Assembly (NCBI GenBank): GCA_038214135.1
Contig: JBBQSD010000004.1
Coordinates: 42,162 to 106,161 of the forward strand
Length of the DNA stretch: 64,000 nt
Direction: 5' to 3'
Origin: JANLSE01 sp038214135
GTDB lineage: Bacteria > Chloroflexota > Chloroflexia > Chloroflexales > Roseiflexaceae
Positions 1 to 8,600 of the stretch are shown in pieces. Numbering within the stretch: the stretch's first letter is position 1; each line of letters opens with the position of its first letter. The notes beneath the pieces are model-generated. The model made no database searches and was not told the origin of the DNA. It was given only the letters and a program-made list of their open reading frames with translations. The position numbers and the translations under genes were made by a program.

Positions 1-267
1 TGCTGCCGTCAGGCCAACTGCGCTGAGTGCCGAATGAACCATTAGCGTGATGCATGCCCAATCATCGCCAATCGTCAGGCCAAGGCGTAGCGCATCGGCT
101 GTTGCCAGTATCAGGGTAACACCCTCTTCCTCGCGAAAGACGCCAAGCGGCTCTGCATCCAGCACCGCATAATCGCCCCTTGTCACCGTGCAGAACATAT
201 ATGGCTGTTCACGCAGATGTGGGCGCAATGTTCGCAGCAGCGTAGTAAGGTCAGTCTCGCCAGACAT
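1..267 (-). CDS. ACT-domain protein (DUF2241/COG3602-like), C-terminus outside window
   Basis: Reading the minus strand from the ATG at 267 gives 89 residues without a stop, starting MSGETDLTTLLRTL and containing PYMFCTV, then a short beta-rich stretch, and ending LSAVGLTAA at the window edge. This is the N-terminal arrangement of the small ACT-domain family COG3602, which has an N-terminal DUF2241 part followed by an ACT fold starting at the conserved (N/S)AVGLTAA segment. Such proteins are thought to bind amino acids, but their role is not settled. The gene lies 89 bases downstream of the M24-like gene on the same strand, so they may be cotranscribed. The 3' end is missing only because the window begins here. 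Confidence 0.75.
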   Translation of the reverse strand, partial: MSGETDLTTLLRTLRPHLREQPYMFCTVTRGDYAVLDAEPLGVFREEEGVTLILATADALRLGLTIGDDWACITLMVHSALSAVGLTAA

Positions 268-279
268 GCAGTATGCCTC

Positions 280-358
280 CGATCATAGCCGATAGCCGAT
301 AGACCGATAGCCGAAAACCTGTATCGTTACCGCTCCTGAAAGCTGAAAGCTGAGAGCT
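280..358. repeat. Short direct repeats in the ACT/M24-like spacer
   Basis: The spacer holds three copies of GATAGCCGATAG-like units followed by AGCTGAAAGCTGAGAGCT. The second motif recurs, expanded, at 12853-12899. It appears to be one of several micro-repeat families found across the gene spacers of this window. Confidence 0.5.
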
Positions 359-1718
359 AGGCAACCACGCACACCAGATTGCCCGCCAGCCAGAAGGGTG
401 GCAGCCATGCTGGTGCAATCGAGAGTGGTAGCACCTCATCGGCAAGCGTAATCCCCAACGACGTTCGCATCCATTCGCGCCGAGCAATGATCCGCACCCA
501 TAGCTCCGGGTAGTGCGCCGCAAGCTCTGCCCGTAGTGTCACATCGGCAATCGCCACGCTATCCTCACAGTTCAGCGTCCATCCATCCGGCATTGGGGTC
601 GGGATAATATCGCATTGTAGTGCCATGCCAGAAGCGATCTGATCGGAACTACCAGGCCGAATCGGCGTGTGCGTCCATTCATCAACCGCAATCAAATGGC
701 CAGGGTTGAGTGCTGGGCGGAAGGATGCGCCATCGAGTGCATGCAACACTGCCGTATTGATCGAATCACCAGTTGCGCCAATCCGCAGGGATTGCCACCA
801 TGTCGCAATCGCCCGAAAATACGGGATGACATAGCTACTCACAAAGGCAGCATCCGGGGTGGATTGTAATAACCCGGCTCTGCAACACAGGCTCCCGCGG
901 TAGCCAACTGCCGTTGTGACGCCATCGCCCTCGGCCAGGAACCGCGCACTAGGGCTACGCAGGCCAACAATCGGCCCACGGCCACCCGAGAGCATGACAT
1001 GGCAGCTCAGCGGTTCGCCCTGATAGCCCATCAACCCAACCGCCTCATACTCGGTCATCTCTGGGCAAGCTCCCTCAACGATCCGCAGCACCGCCATTGA
1101 TGCTCGTTCGGCTGCCCAGGCATACTGGGCAATCTGTGCGGCCCCATTACGGGCCTTCATTCCATGGCCTGGATGCATCAGCAGTGCCGTCACATCACGC
1201 ACAATCCCTGTCGGCCCAGCCAATCTTCGCAGCAGATCCACAAGTAAGGCCGGAACAAAAGCCGGCGTGGCGAGATCATCGTCCTCGCCTGCCTCAAGGT
1301 ATTTCCAACCAACAACGCCGATCTGCATGCCACTACCGATTCCCAGGCTTGCCAGCATATCGATCAATCGTGGAGCCTGATCACGCGGTTGGCCCATGAG
1401 ACTGAGCGACTGCGCCAGCATGATGTCGAGTGGCAGCGCGGCCTGGGAAATATAGCCCAAGCCCTCATTGCCAACCATCAACACCCGACGGCCAGCAGGC
1501 CCGAGTGCTAGAATAGCCTCCTCAAAACGTGGGTCGAAGTTCGTCAGGAACACAAGATTAGCGGCATGCTCACGGTCGCCATACACAATCACCCAATCAA
1601 CACCGGCAGCAGCATACAGTTCAGTCAATCGGCGATCATATTCGGTTGCTGCAACATCTGGGCATGTCGGACCGATCTCCAGTTCCAGGGCTTCGACCTC
1701 GCGAAGAATGATGTTCAT
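357..1718 (-). CDS. M24 (creatinase/Xaa-Pro peptidase)-like protein with degenerate metal site
   Basis: The 453-residue product has the two-lobed length and layout of the M24 family: a creatinase-like N-domain (about 1-165) and a pita-bread-like C-domain (about 180-420). Active M24 enzymes bind two metals through Asp, Asp, His, Glu and Glu. Here the first two Asp positions read as TTAVGYRG and CCRAG, the first Glu region reads LQCDIIP, and only a late Glu-Asp (NCEDSVAIAD) resembles the final ligand. The protein is therefore probably not a working metallopeptidase, although the fold seems kept. The start is an ATG preceded by AAGGAGTAAACT-like spacing (AGGAG about 6 bases upstream). An intact M24 paralogue lies at 26847-28031. 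A binding or regulatory role is only a guess. Confidence 0.7.
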   Translation of the reverse strand: MNIILREVEALELEIGPTCPDVAATEYDRRLTELYAAAGVDWVIVYGDREHAANLVFLTNFDPRFEEAILALGPAGRRVLMVGNEGLGYISQAALPLDIMLAQSLSLMGQPRDQAPRLIDMLASLGIGSGMQIGVVGWKYLEAGEDDDLATPAFVPALLVDLLRRLAGPTGIVRDVTALLMHPGHGMKARNGAAQIAQYAWAAERASMAVLRIVEGACPEMTEYEAVGLMGYQGEPLSCHVMLSGGRGPIVGLRSPSARFLAEGDGVTTAVGYRGSLCCRAGLLQSTPDAAFVSSYVIPYFRAIATWWQSLRIGATGDSINTAVLHALDGASFRPALNPGHLIAVDEWTHTPIRPGSSDQIASGMALQCDIIPTPMPDGWTLNCEDSVAIADVTLRAELAAHYPELWVRIIARREWMRTSLGITLADEVLPLSIAPAWLPPFWLAGNLVCVVA

Positions 1719-1739
1719 AGTTTACTCCTTGTATTGATG

Positions 1740-1967
1740 CCGCTACGTCCGGCTGGTATTGCCGCTGTGCGCGGTAGGCAGTCGGGGGTGAACCGCCACC
1801 CCTAACACCCCCCGGCCAGGGCCTTGCCCCTGAACCCTGAATGGATGTTGGTGGTTTCCTGTCGGGGCGTATTGCATACGCCCGTACCCTAGCCCTAGAC
1901 GCTCCACCGGAGCGTCTCTACCCTGACTTCTTGGTTCTTGGTCATTCTGACTCCTGACTCCTGACTC
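1740..1967. repeat. Intergenic repeat cluster
   Basis: This 250-base gap contains no credible gene. It holds a GCCGCTGTGCGCGG-type element running into CCCTGAACCCTGAATGG (a related copy is at 58264-58354), the inverted pair GGGCGTATTGCATACGCCC, a GACGCTCC/GGAGCGTC hairpin, and TGACTCCTGACTCC units. Each of these recurs in other spacers. Confidence 0.6.
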
Positions 1968-4900
1968 CTATCCCCTCGCTAGGCAATCTTCCCCCAACAC
2001 CACATCCAGCGTCTCCACCAACCGATCCGCATCCTGTTCTGTGTAGATCAGTGGCGGCTTGATCTTGAGCACATTATGCAGCGGGCCATCGGTGCTGATC
2101 AGAATGCCATAATCGCGCATGCGATTAGCAATATATGCTGCCTCCCAATCGGCAGCTTCTAGGGTGGCTCGATCCCGAACCAGCTCAACCCCCACCATCA
2201 TGCCCAGGCCGCGTACATCACCCACCAGCGCATGCCGCCCGAGCAGTTCGCGTAGCCCTGCCAGCATCCGGTTGCCAACCTGTAGCGCTCGCGCCTGCAA
2301 GCCTTCCTGCTCAATCACATCCAGCACTGCCTGGCCGATGGCACACGAAACTGGGTTGCCGCCATAGGTATTAAAGTATTCCATGCCATTATTGAATGCT
2401 GCCGCAATCGCGGGCGTTGTGACAACCGCACCGAGTGGGTGGCCATTGCCAATTGGCTTGCCCATCGCAACAATATCGGGAATCACGCCCTGTGTTTGAA
2501 AGCCCCAGAAATGGCTGCCAACCCGCCCGAAACCAACCTGCACCTCATCGGCAATGCAGACCCCACCAGCGGCCCGAACAATCGTATAGATTTCGTTGAG
2601 ATACCCATCTGGTAGCACAATCTGGCCGCCACAACTGAGTAGCGATTCAATAATGAAGCCAGAAAGGCCGCGCCCCTGCGCCTGAATGCCTTCGATGATC
2701 GGGCGAATCTGACGGGCATAGCTACGGCCAGCATCTGGATCTGTTGCTTTCAATGGCCCACGATACACATCTGGCATCGGGGCTTTGTGCGCCCAGGCCG
2801 CCAAACCATTGCCGCCCGGCCCTTCACTTTTGTACGGGCTCATATCGATCAGCGTATTCGTATTGCCATGATACGCTCCATCCGAAACGATCAGATCTTT
2901 CTGGCCAGTAGCTGCTCGCGCTAATCGAATGGCAAGCTCGGTTGCCTCGCTGCCCGAACAGACAAAATAGCAGACACTCAGTGGATCTGGTAGCGTCGCG
3001 GCCAGCCGCTCGGCATAGCGCAGCAATTCCGCATGCAAATAGCGCGTGTTGGTGTTCAAGACCGCCATCTGGCGCTGCCCGGCCCGCACAACATGCGGGT
3101 GCTGGTGGCCAACATGCGGCACATTATTCACAGAATCGAGATATGCTCGCCCATCGGCATCATACAGATGCTGCATAAAGCCACGCACAATATGCAATGG
3201 CCGCCGATACGAAACGCTCAGATTAAAGCCAATGCGATCCTGGCGCTCATTCAGCATTGTCGGAATAGTTGGCTGTTCTGGTGGAAACACTGTTTGTGGC
3301 ACCCCAATGATCAGGTTCGGATCGGGGCATAACCCCAGCCACAGCGCCCGCTCACTTGGCCGCGCAACACCCGGAAACTCACCATCGCGCTCGAGCATGT
3401 CACCAATGATCTGGAGGTGCAGATGCGCAGGCCAACCACCATTGACCTCAAACTCACCGATTGTTGCGATCTGCTGCCCGCCAGTAATGGCTTGCCCGAC
3501 ATGCAAACCAGCCAAACTGACCCGGCTGAGATGCCCATATAATGTGTAGAAGGTTGGCAAATCGGCAATCTCATGGCGCAGAATAATCGTCGGGCCATAA
3601 TCCAAGGCTCCAGTGTTATCGCGCAGGCTGTGAACCACACCAGCAAATGGTGCAAAGACCGGCGCACCAGCCCTTTGGAACAGATCCAGGCCAACATGCA
3701 ACGTCCGCCATTCCGGGCCATCGTTTCCCTCTGCACGAAACATGGGCGCACGATAGATCAGACGCGGCTCGTTATAGCACCCAATCCCAGTTGATGCACC
3801 AGATCGCCGCATCCAACCAAAAATCGCTGCATCCATATCGTGGGAATCGCTGAAATCGGCCAGATTGCCAAGATCGAGGCTGCCAATACTCAGATCGAGT
3901 ACCAGCACATGCGATGAGCTTGGATCGGGCTGGACGACGGGCGCAAAGCTGGGTTGATTGGCCGCCAACCAATCGGTAACAGCAGCCATCGCTGGCCAGG
4001 GCGCAAGATTACACGCCTGCCGAAAGCGTGCCTCGGCCCACTGTGGCGGCACACTCGCTAATTGTTCCAGCAGCGCCCAGGCTGGCCGCGCACTGATCTG
4101 CAAATACTGGTTATCCGGCTCGATCTGCTGCTGATACGAAGCGTTAACAACGCTGACCGCCAGGCGCGTGCAGATCAACGGGAACAGCAGCGCAATCTCA
4201 CGCTCAGTCAGAGGCAGCGCCTGATGGTAGCCAACGACAAGCTCGGCTGCGGCGGCCAGCGGATCGGGTTTGTCGAGCATTGCGTAGGCCGCCGCAATCG
4301 CGATTTCTGCTACAGTAATCGTTTTCAGCATGTCGCCAAAATCGATCACACTGATACGCAGATCACTGGTACCATTCCCAGAAACCAACACATTGTAATC
4401 ATTGGCATCGTTATGAATCACACTCTGGCGCAGATCAGCCAGCTGTGGCAGAATATCCTGCTCAAACCGATCCAGGATACTCGTTACAAGTATGCGCCGC
4501 TGTGGATCGGTAATCGCATCGAGGTACTCACACGCCCACAGTGCCTGGAGCACATCCCACTTGAGTGATCGGTTGGCCGCCGGGTGATCAAACGTCAACA
4601 GCGCCCGATCCAGTTCGCCGAGAATCCAACCCAATTTGGCAAGCATCGCTGGCGAGTGCGGCCGCGATTCGGCCATGAGGCGGCCTGGCACAAACGTCAT
4701 CAGCCGAACGAGATGCTCGGCACCATCGTGGCCAATAGCGCTTCCAACCAACGCCCCATCACTGGTTCGCACAATCCGTTGGAACAGCAAATGCGGAGCG
4801 TATTGGGCTAGGTGATCGAGTGCCGCACTCTGCATCTCCAGCAGATCAGCATCCTCACCAGCATGAGCAATCCGCAACACATAGTCCGCACCATCGGCAA

Positions 4901-5033
4901 TGGTCAGGCGGAAGTTCTGGTCGTATTCACCCGGTAAGGGTTGAGCAGTCGCCAGCAGGCGATATAATTCGGAGGCGATAGCCGATGCATCGGCAGCATC
5001 AAAGGTTGGCGGGCGGTGTGAAACAGCAACCAC
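1968..5033 (-). CDS. Tri-domain fusion: APH-like kinase + M23 peptidase + class III aminotransferase
   Basis: The 1021-residue protein has three domains. Residues about 20-330 are an aminoglycoside/hydroxylysine-type phosphotransferase with the Brenner motif HNDANDYN (207-214) and DFG (231-233). Residues about 420-560 are a LytM/M23 fold with H446xxxD450, GH501 and HLH (537-539). Residues about 595-1020 are a class III PLP aminotransferase with GSEAT (694-698), DEVQ (829-832) and the PLP lysine K859 in MGKPIGNGHP. All three active sites look intact. This architecture is known in scattered bacteria, and its aminotransferase resembles the ethanolamine-phosphate/5-phosphohydroxylysine lyase group. 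A likely route is phosphorylation of an amino alcohol or hydroxylysine by the kinase domain and PLP-dependent handling by the last domain. The role of the M23 part is unclear. No signal peptide is seen. Confidence 0.88.
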   Translation of the reverse strand: MVAVSHRPPTFDAADASAIASELYRLLATAQPLPGEYDQNFRLTIADGADYVLRIAHAGEDADLLEMQSAALDHLAQYAPHLLFQRIVRTSDGALVGSAIGHDGAEHLVRLMTFVPGRLMAESRPHSPAMLAKLGWILGELDRALLTFDHPAANRSLKWDVLQALWACEYLDAITDPQRRILVTSILDRFEQDILPQLADLRQSVIHNDANDYNVLVSGNGTSDLRISVIDFGDMLKTITVAEIAIAAAYAMLDKPDPLAAAAELVVGYHQALPLTEREIALLFPLICTRLAVSVVNASYQQQIEPDNQYLQISARPAWALLEQLASVPPQWAEARFRQACNLAPWPAMAAVTDWLAANQPSFAPVVQPDPSSSHVLVLDLSIGSLDLGNLADFSDSHDMDAAIFGWMRRSGASTGIGCYNEPRLIYRAPMFRAEGNDGPEWRTLHVGLDLFQRAGAPVFAPFAGVVHSLRDNTGALDYGPTIILRHEIADLPTFYTLYGHLSRVSLAGLHVGQAITGGQQIATIGEFEVNGGWPAHLHLQIIGDMLERDGEFPGVARPSERALWLGLCPDPNLIIGVPQTVFPPEQPTIPTMLNERQDRIGFNLSVSYRRPLHIVRGFMQHLYDADGRAYLDSVNNVPHVGHQHPHVVRAGQRQMAVLNTNTRYLHAELLRYAERLAATLPDPLSVCYFVCSGSEATELAIRLARAATGQKDLIVSDGAYHGNTNTLIDMSPYKSEGPGGNGLAAWAHKAPMPDVYRGPLKATDPDAGRSYARQIRPIIEGIQAQGRGLSGFIIESLLSCGGQIVLPDGYLNEIYTIVRAAGGVCIADEVQVGFGRVGSHFWGFQTQGVIPDIVAMGKPIGNGHPLGAVVTTPAIAAAFNNGMEYFNTYGGNPVSCAIGQAVLDVIEQEGLQARALQVGNRMLAGLRELLGRHALVGDVRGLGMMVGVELVRDRATLEAADWEAAYIANRMRDYGILISTDGPLHNVLKIKPPLIYTEQDADRLVETLDVVLGEDCLARG

Positions 5034-5309
5034 AGCAGGCTCCTCTTGTTACAGAGAGAAATGGCGTGATTGTGCATGTGTAACCGCAGAGGGCGCGCTT
5101 GTCAAACGGAGAACCAAGAACCAAGTATTCAGGAGTCAGGAGTCAGAATACCAAGAACTCAATACCGGAACAACTGAACAAAAATCAAGAGCCAGGCCGT
5201 AGGGTGCGGATCTATGTGTCTGCCCAAATACATGCCTGGCCGCTGGAGGGTGCGGGAACCGGGTGCCCTCTGGGCGGGAACGGTTCCCGCGAAAACCTGC
5301 CTGAGCGCA
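5034..5309. other. Spacer without a gene
   Basis: Between the fusion gene and the oxidase operon there are only repeat fragments: CAGGAGTCAGGAGTCAG near 5130, GGTGCGGATCTATGTGTCTGCCC near 5204 split by a mismatch, and a GGGAACCGGGTGCCCTCTGGG copy near 5257. No promoter or terminator stands out. Confidence 0.45.
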
Positions 5310-6989
5310 TTAAGGAATATTAAACGGGCTTGTCGATATCAACTGGAACAGGGTTGGGCCATAGTTCAACACAATCAACACAACCGATATCGCCAGCCAT
5401 GGCTTCCAGCGATCCAGAATAACCGGGCCATCCTCTGGGCCAGATGCCGCCTTCGACCAGGGGATCTGGTAGTCTGCATCGGTCGCTGGCTTCTTGGAGG
5501 TCAATGTCAATACCATGTTCAGATAGAACAAAAATGCACTCACGAACATGATCACCGCGCCAATACCAACATACACAAGCAATGCCGACCACTCTGGCTT
5601 CAGATAGGGCGCAGCACCAATATCAGTTCGGCGCGGCATGCCCATCAAACCAAGGGTGTGCATGAAGTGGCTGAAGAGCGACATCCCAACGAACCAGGTC
5701 CAGGCTTGCGCCAGTGCCAGTTTCTTGCTGAACAACTGCTTGCCGGTGATAATCGGTACGAGCCAATAGGCCACCCCCATGAACGAGAGCGTCACTGCTG
5801 TGCCAACCGTCAGGTGGAAGTGGCCCGATATCCAGGATGTGTTATGCACCACCAGGTTCATGTTATAGGAAGCATTGATCAATCCGCCTGCTCCGCCAAA
5901 GGCGAACAGGATCATCGCCAGTGCTTGAGCGGTGAAGGATGGTTCATTCCATGGCAATGCAAACACCCAGGCCAGCCAGCCCTTGCCACCACGTGCCCGC
6001 CCACCGATTTCGAGCGATGCAACCACATTGAAGAATGTCAGTAGGCTGGGGAAGAACACACCAAAGGTAAAGATCGCATGCACAAGCTTCCAAATCTCGG
6101 AGATACCGGGATCAGTAATCTGATGATGTAGCCCGATTGGCGTTGACAGAACCAGAAACAGGATGAACGACACCCGCGCCATTGGGTCGCTGAACAGCTT
6201 GCCGCCAGCCTGTTTTGGCACGAAGTTATACCAGGAAATATAGGCAGGTAATAGCCAGAAGTAGACAATCGGGTGGCCAGTGAACCAGAACAGAGTCCGG
6301 GCCAGCACTGGATCCGTGCCTGGAATAAGGCCAAGCGACCAGGGGATAAGCATGAACAGCATCTCAGCGGCAACACCAGCCGTACAGATTGTCCACATCA
6401 CCATTGTGACCATGGACATCCAGGCCGCCAGGGGTGTTCGATCAGTTGGATGCTCGGCTCGCCATGCCCGATACGTAAGGATCAGATTCACTAAAAGCAG
6501 CCATGTGCCAACCACCACCAGCGTCAGGCCAATATAGAACAGCGCATCGGCCTTGAGTGGCGGGTAGAAGGTAAACATGACTGTGGCATTATTCATGAGC
6601 AATGGAACAGCTGCCATCAACAAACCGAAGGTCATCACCCCAAATGTTGCCCAGCCCAAACGGCGGCTGGCTAGTGGTCGGTCAAACGAGCGGGTTGCGA
6701 TAAACGTGAGCCATCCAATAATATAGAAGGTCGTAAAGACCAACACATTCAATACACCATGCAGCGCCAGGCCCTGATAATACCCACCAGTGAGAACCGG
6801 TTTGATTGCTGGGTAGGCATTGATCTTGTTGTACTGAAGCGCCTGAAGGACGCCCATCAGGCCGCCGACGGCCAGGGCGAGGAATGCCACCAACAAATTA
6901 AGGCCAGCCAGCCGGTGCTCCGTAGCAAACCGAGTAGTCTCAGCCCGACTCTGCGCGAAGCTCAAGCCGGATGCACGTACTGTCGCCAT
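5310..6989 (-). CDS. cbaA: Haem-copper oxidase subunit I, ba3 type
   Basis: This 559-residue polytopic membrane protein is the catalytic subunit that reduces oxygen to water. Low-spin haem ligands are H77 (LALHGVLN) and H392. H390 (SGHFHL) fits the high-spin haem a3 ligand. The CuB centre is H239 with cross-linked Y243 (FTGHPIVYFW) plus H288-H289 (GLHHQ). The sequence style and GHPIVY rather than GHPEVY place it in the B class (ba3-like) and not the A class seen at 45.6 kb. It is the last gene of a minus-strand operon after SCO, COX2A and subunit II, 33 bases behind subunit II. B-class oxidases usually have high oxygen affinity, so this one may serve low oxygen. Confidence 0.95.
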   Translation of the reverse strand: MATVRASGLSFAQSRAETTRFATEHRLAGLNLLVAFLALAVGGLMGVLQALQYNKINAYPAIKPVLTGGYYQGLALHGVLNVLVFTTFYIIGWLTFIATRSFDRPLASRRLGWATFGVMTFGLLMAAVPLLMNNATVMFTFYPPLKADALFYIGLTLVVVGTWLLLVNLILTYRAWRAEHPTDRTPLAAWMSMVTMVMWTICTAGVAAEMLFMLIPWSLGLIPGTDPVLARTLFWFTGHPIVYFWLLPAYISWYNFVPKQAGGKLFSDPMARVSFILFLVLSTPIGLHHQITDPGISEIWKLVHAIFTFGVFFPSLLTFFNVVASLEIGGRARGGKGWLAWVFALPWNEPSFTAQALAMILFAFGGAGGLINASYNMNLVVHNTSWISGHFHLTVGTAVTLSFMGVAYWLVPIITGKQLFSKKLALAQAWTWFVGMSLFSHFMHTLGLMGMPRRTDIGAAPYLKPEWSALLVYVGIGAVIMFVSAFLFYLNMVLTLTSKKPATDADYQIPWSKAASGPEDGPVILDRWKPWLAISVVLIVLNYGPTLFQLISTSPFNIP

Positions 6990-7022
6990 ACTCTTTTCTC
7001 ACTCCATAGAACCCAAGCAGGG

Positions 7023-7508
7023 TTACTTTACAATAATCTTACCTGCCATAATATGGTGTGCAGGGCCACAATACTCGTGGCAGAGAATCAGATACTCACC
7101 TGGCTTTGCAAAGGTAGCCGTTACCCGTGAAATCTGCCCTGGTACGAGCAGGACATTGATCGGCGAATCCTCAATTTTGAAGCCGTGAATAACATCGCGG
7201 CTGGTCATGATGAATGTCACCTTTGAACCAACAGGAACCTCGATCTGCTTGGGCGTGAACAGAAATCGCTCACCAATGATGACGACCTCATAGCGACCAG
7301 GAGCCAATTCACGAACGCCCGGTTTGTCGAATGGGGCCGTCGTTGAGATTGCCTTTGGATCGATCCGCCCGCCAATACCTGGTACCCCGATTCCAACAAC
7401 AAAGGCTGTCAGCACAATCGCAACCAGAAATGAGATTGGGATCGCAACACTTGGCAGAATCCAAGCAACCTCGAACAAATAGGCTGCGTACTTGTTGCCC
7501 TTCATCAT
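7023..7508 (-). CDS. cbaB: ba3-type cytochrome c oxidase subunit II (CuA)
   Basis: This 161-residue protein carries a single N-terminal membrane helix (about 15-40) and a cupredoxin domain. The CuA ligands are visible: H108 (DVIHGF), then C143, C147, H151 and M154 within CHEYCGPAHHIM. It takes electrons from cytochrome c or a cupredoxin and passes them to subunit I. I chose the ATG at 7508 and not one further upstream because GGAGGG lies 8 bases before it. That start also gives an ATGA overlap with the stop of the COX2A gene, a sign of translational coupling. Confidence 0.93.
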   Translation of the reverse strand: MMKGNKYAAYLFEVAWILPSVAIPISFLVAIVLTAFVVGIGVPGIGGRIDPKAISTTAPFDKPGVRELAPGRYEVVIIGERFLFTPKQIEVPVGSKVTFIMTSRDVIHGFKIEDSPINVLLVPGQISRVTATFAKPGEYLILCHEYCGPAHHIMAGKIIVK

Positions 7509-7675
7509 GGCTGAATCCCTCCACTGTTGATCATCTGCAAATAGACATTCAGCCAAAGAACTGTGAGTAACAGCAAGTAACTGAGCATAATCACCAATGC
7601 ACCGCGTGGCTGTGGATGCTCCTCGTTCTCGTCATCGGTCTCGTCTGTCGAATGTTGGATATGAGCTTCTTGCAT
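7505..7675 (-). CDS. Cytochrome c oxidase subunit IIa (COX2A family), 56 residues
   Basis: Reading the minus strand from the ATG at 7675 gives a 56-residue peptide: an acidic N-terminus (STDETDDENEEH), then PQPRGAL and one hydrophobic helix ending WLNVYLQMINSGG. This matches the COX2A peptide of ba3 oxidases, which supplies the helix missing from the short subunit II. The start has AGGAGAAGTCA directly upstream, and the stop overlaps the subunit II start as ATGA. The gene is easily missed because it is so short. Confidence 0.85.
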   Translation of the reverse strand: MQEAHIQHSTDETDDENEEHPQPRGALVIMLSYLLLLTVLWLNVYLQMINSGGIQP

Positions 7676-7699
7676 TGACTTCTCCTATTGTCCCAATTA

Positions 7700-8425
7700 T
7701 CACTTGGGATAACACACGAACACATGCGCCGCCTCATAGATTGGCCGTTCGATTGGCGCACTCGCATCCTCACGCTCGATCAGCGCAATATCACGAGCAA
7801 TGATTGCTGCATCAATCTGATCGCCAGCATATTCGGCCCGAATAGTTCCACCAGCATCAATCAACACCGCACGATGATCAAACGTCAGTTCTTCCCCATC
7901 TACTCCGCCTGTCCCACCGGTGTAATAGACACCAAATCCACCACCAACAAGCTCCTTGACCTCAGCTGGCATGCCGGTCAACAACTGCCACTCGCCCTTG
8001 TTGGCACCTATTCGAACAGCATAGGCACGTAACTCAGCCGGTGTATCGTGTTGCGGATCCAGGCTGACCGTAAGGAGTTGAACTTGCGTGCCCAGCATTC
8101 CATCCTGGCGTAGTCGATCCCGAGTTACCTGCATGCCGGTTTCAATTGCAGCACAGCGCGAACCACAACGCGCATAGGTAAAGCTCACCAGCACGGCATG
8201 CCCACGCATGTCGCGATCGCTGAACCACTGGCCATCCTGATTTGTGAGCGTGAACAGCGGAGCTGGCCGCATGCGCGGCAGCACCTGCACTGGCCTAGCA
8301 ATCGCAAACCACAACACCAGTACTGTCAGCGCAGCAACAAGCAGATACCCAACCCACAACCAGACAGGCCATCTTGCAGAATGCCGAGCATGCCCGTGTG
8401 CGGGCACGGTAGTCCGAATTGCCAT
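7700..8425 (-). CDS. SCO1/SenC-family copper chaperone
   Basis: This 241-residue protein is anchored by one helix (about 22-43) and has a thioredoxin-like domain outside. The copper site is C87xxxC91 (RCGSRC) with H184 (TFDHRAV), all present. SCO proteins load or reduce the CuA site of subunit II, which fits its place as first gene of the ba3 operon, 24 bases before COX2A. The C-terminus ends in an unusual YEAAHVFVCYPK tail. The start has AAGGA almost touching the ATG, so translation initiation may be weak or the true start slightly different. Confidence 0.9.
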   Translation of the reverse strand: MAIRTTVPAHGHARHSARWPVWLWVGYLLVAALTVLVLWFAIARPVQVLPRMRPAPLFTLTNQDGQWFSDRDMRGHAVLVSFTYARCGSRCAAIETGMQVTRDRLRQDGMLGTQVQLLTVSLDPQHDTPAELRAYAVRIGANKGEWQLLTGMPAEVKELVGGGFGVYYTGGTGGVDGEELTFDHRAVLIDAGGTIRAEYAGDQIDAAIIARDIALIEREDASAPIERPIYEAAHVFVCYPK

Positions 8426-8539
8426 TCCTTAACTCGCTCTTTTTTTGATGGAATGGCAGGAGTATAGGGGAAGGTGGTAGCCCAAGGGGGAAAATCGCAA
8501 CAACCACAGGTAAGCGGATGTTAACTATTACTGTGTGCT

Positions 8540-8595
8540 CCCTCACCCCTGCTGCGCTTCCCCTCTCCCAGTGGGAGAGGGGCTAGGGGTGAGGG
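8540..8595. repeat. Hairpin repeat of the CCCTCACCCC family, possible terminator
   Basis: Arms CCCTCACCCCT and AGGGGTGAGGG enclose a second stem, CCCCTCTCCCA paired with TGGGAGAGGGG across a near-zero loop. The hairpin sits 6 bases past the P450 stop codon and could end that transcript, although no T run follows. Related copies are at about 16250, 19250, 50371, 55824, 61139 and 63661. Confidence 0.6.
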
Positions 8596-8600
8596 CTTCT

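Noticed and set aside
5214..6044. 276-codon plus-strand frame opposite ba3 subunit I
   Set aside because: It mirrors a clear oxidase gene and has a sequence with no protein-family style; the minus-strand gene has all its metal ligands.
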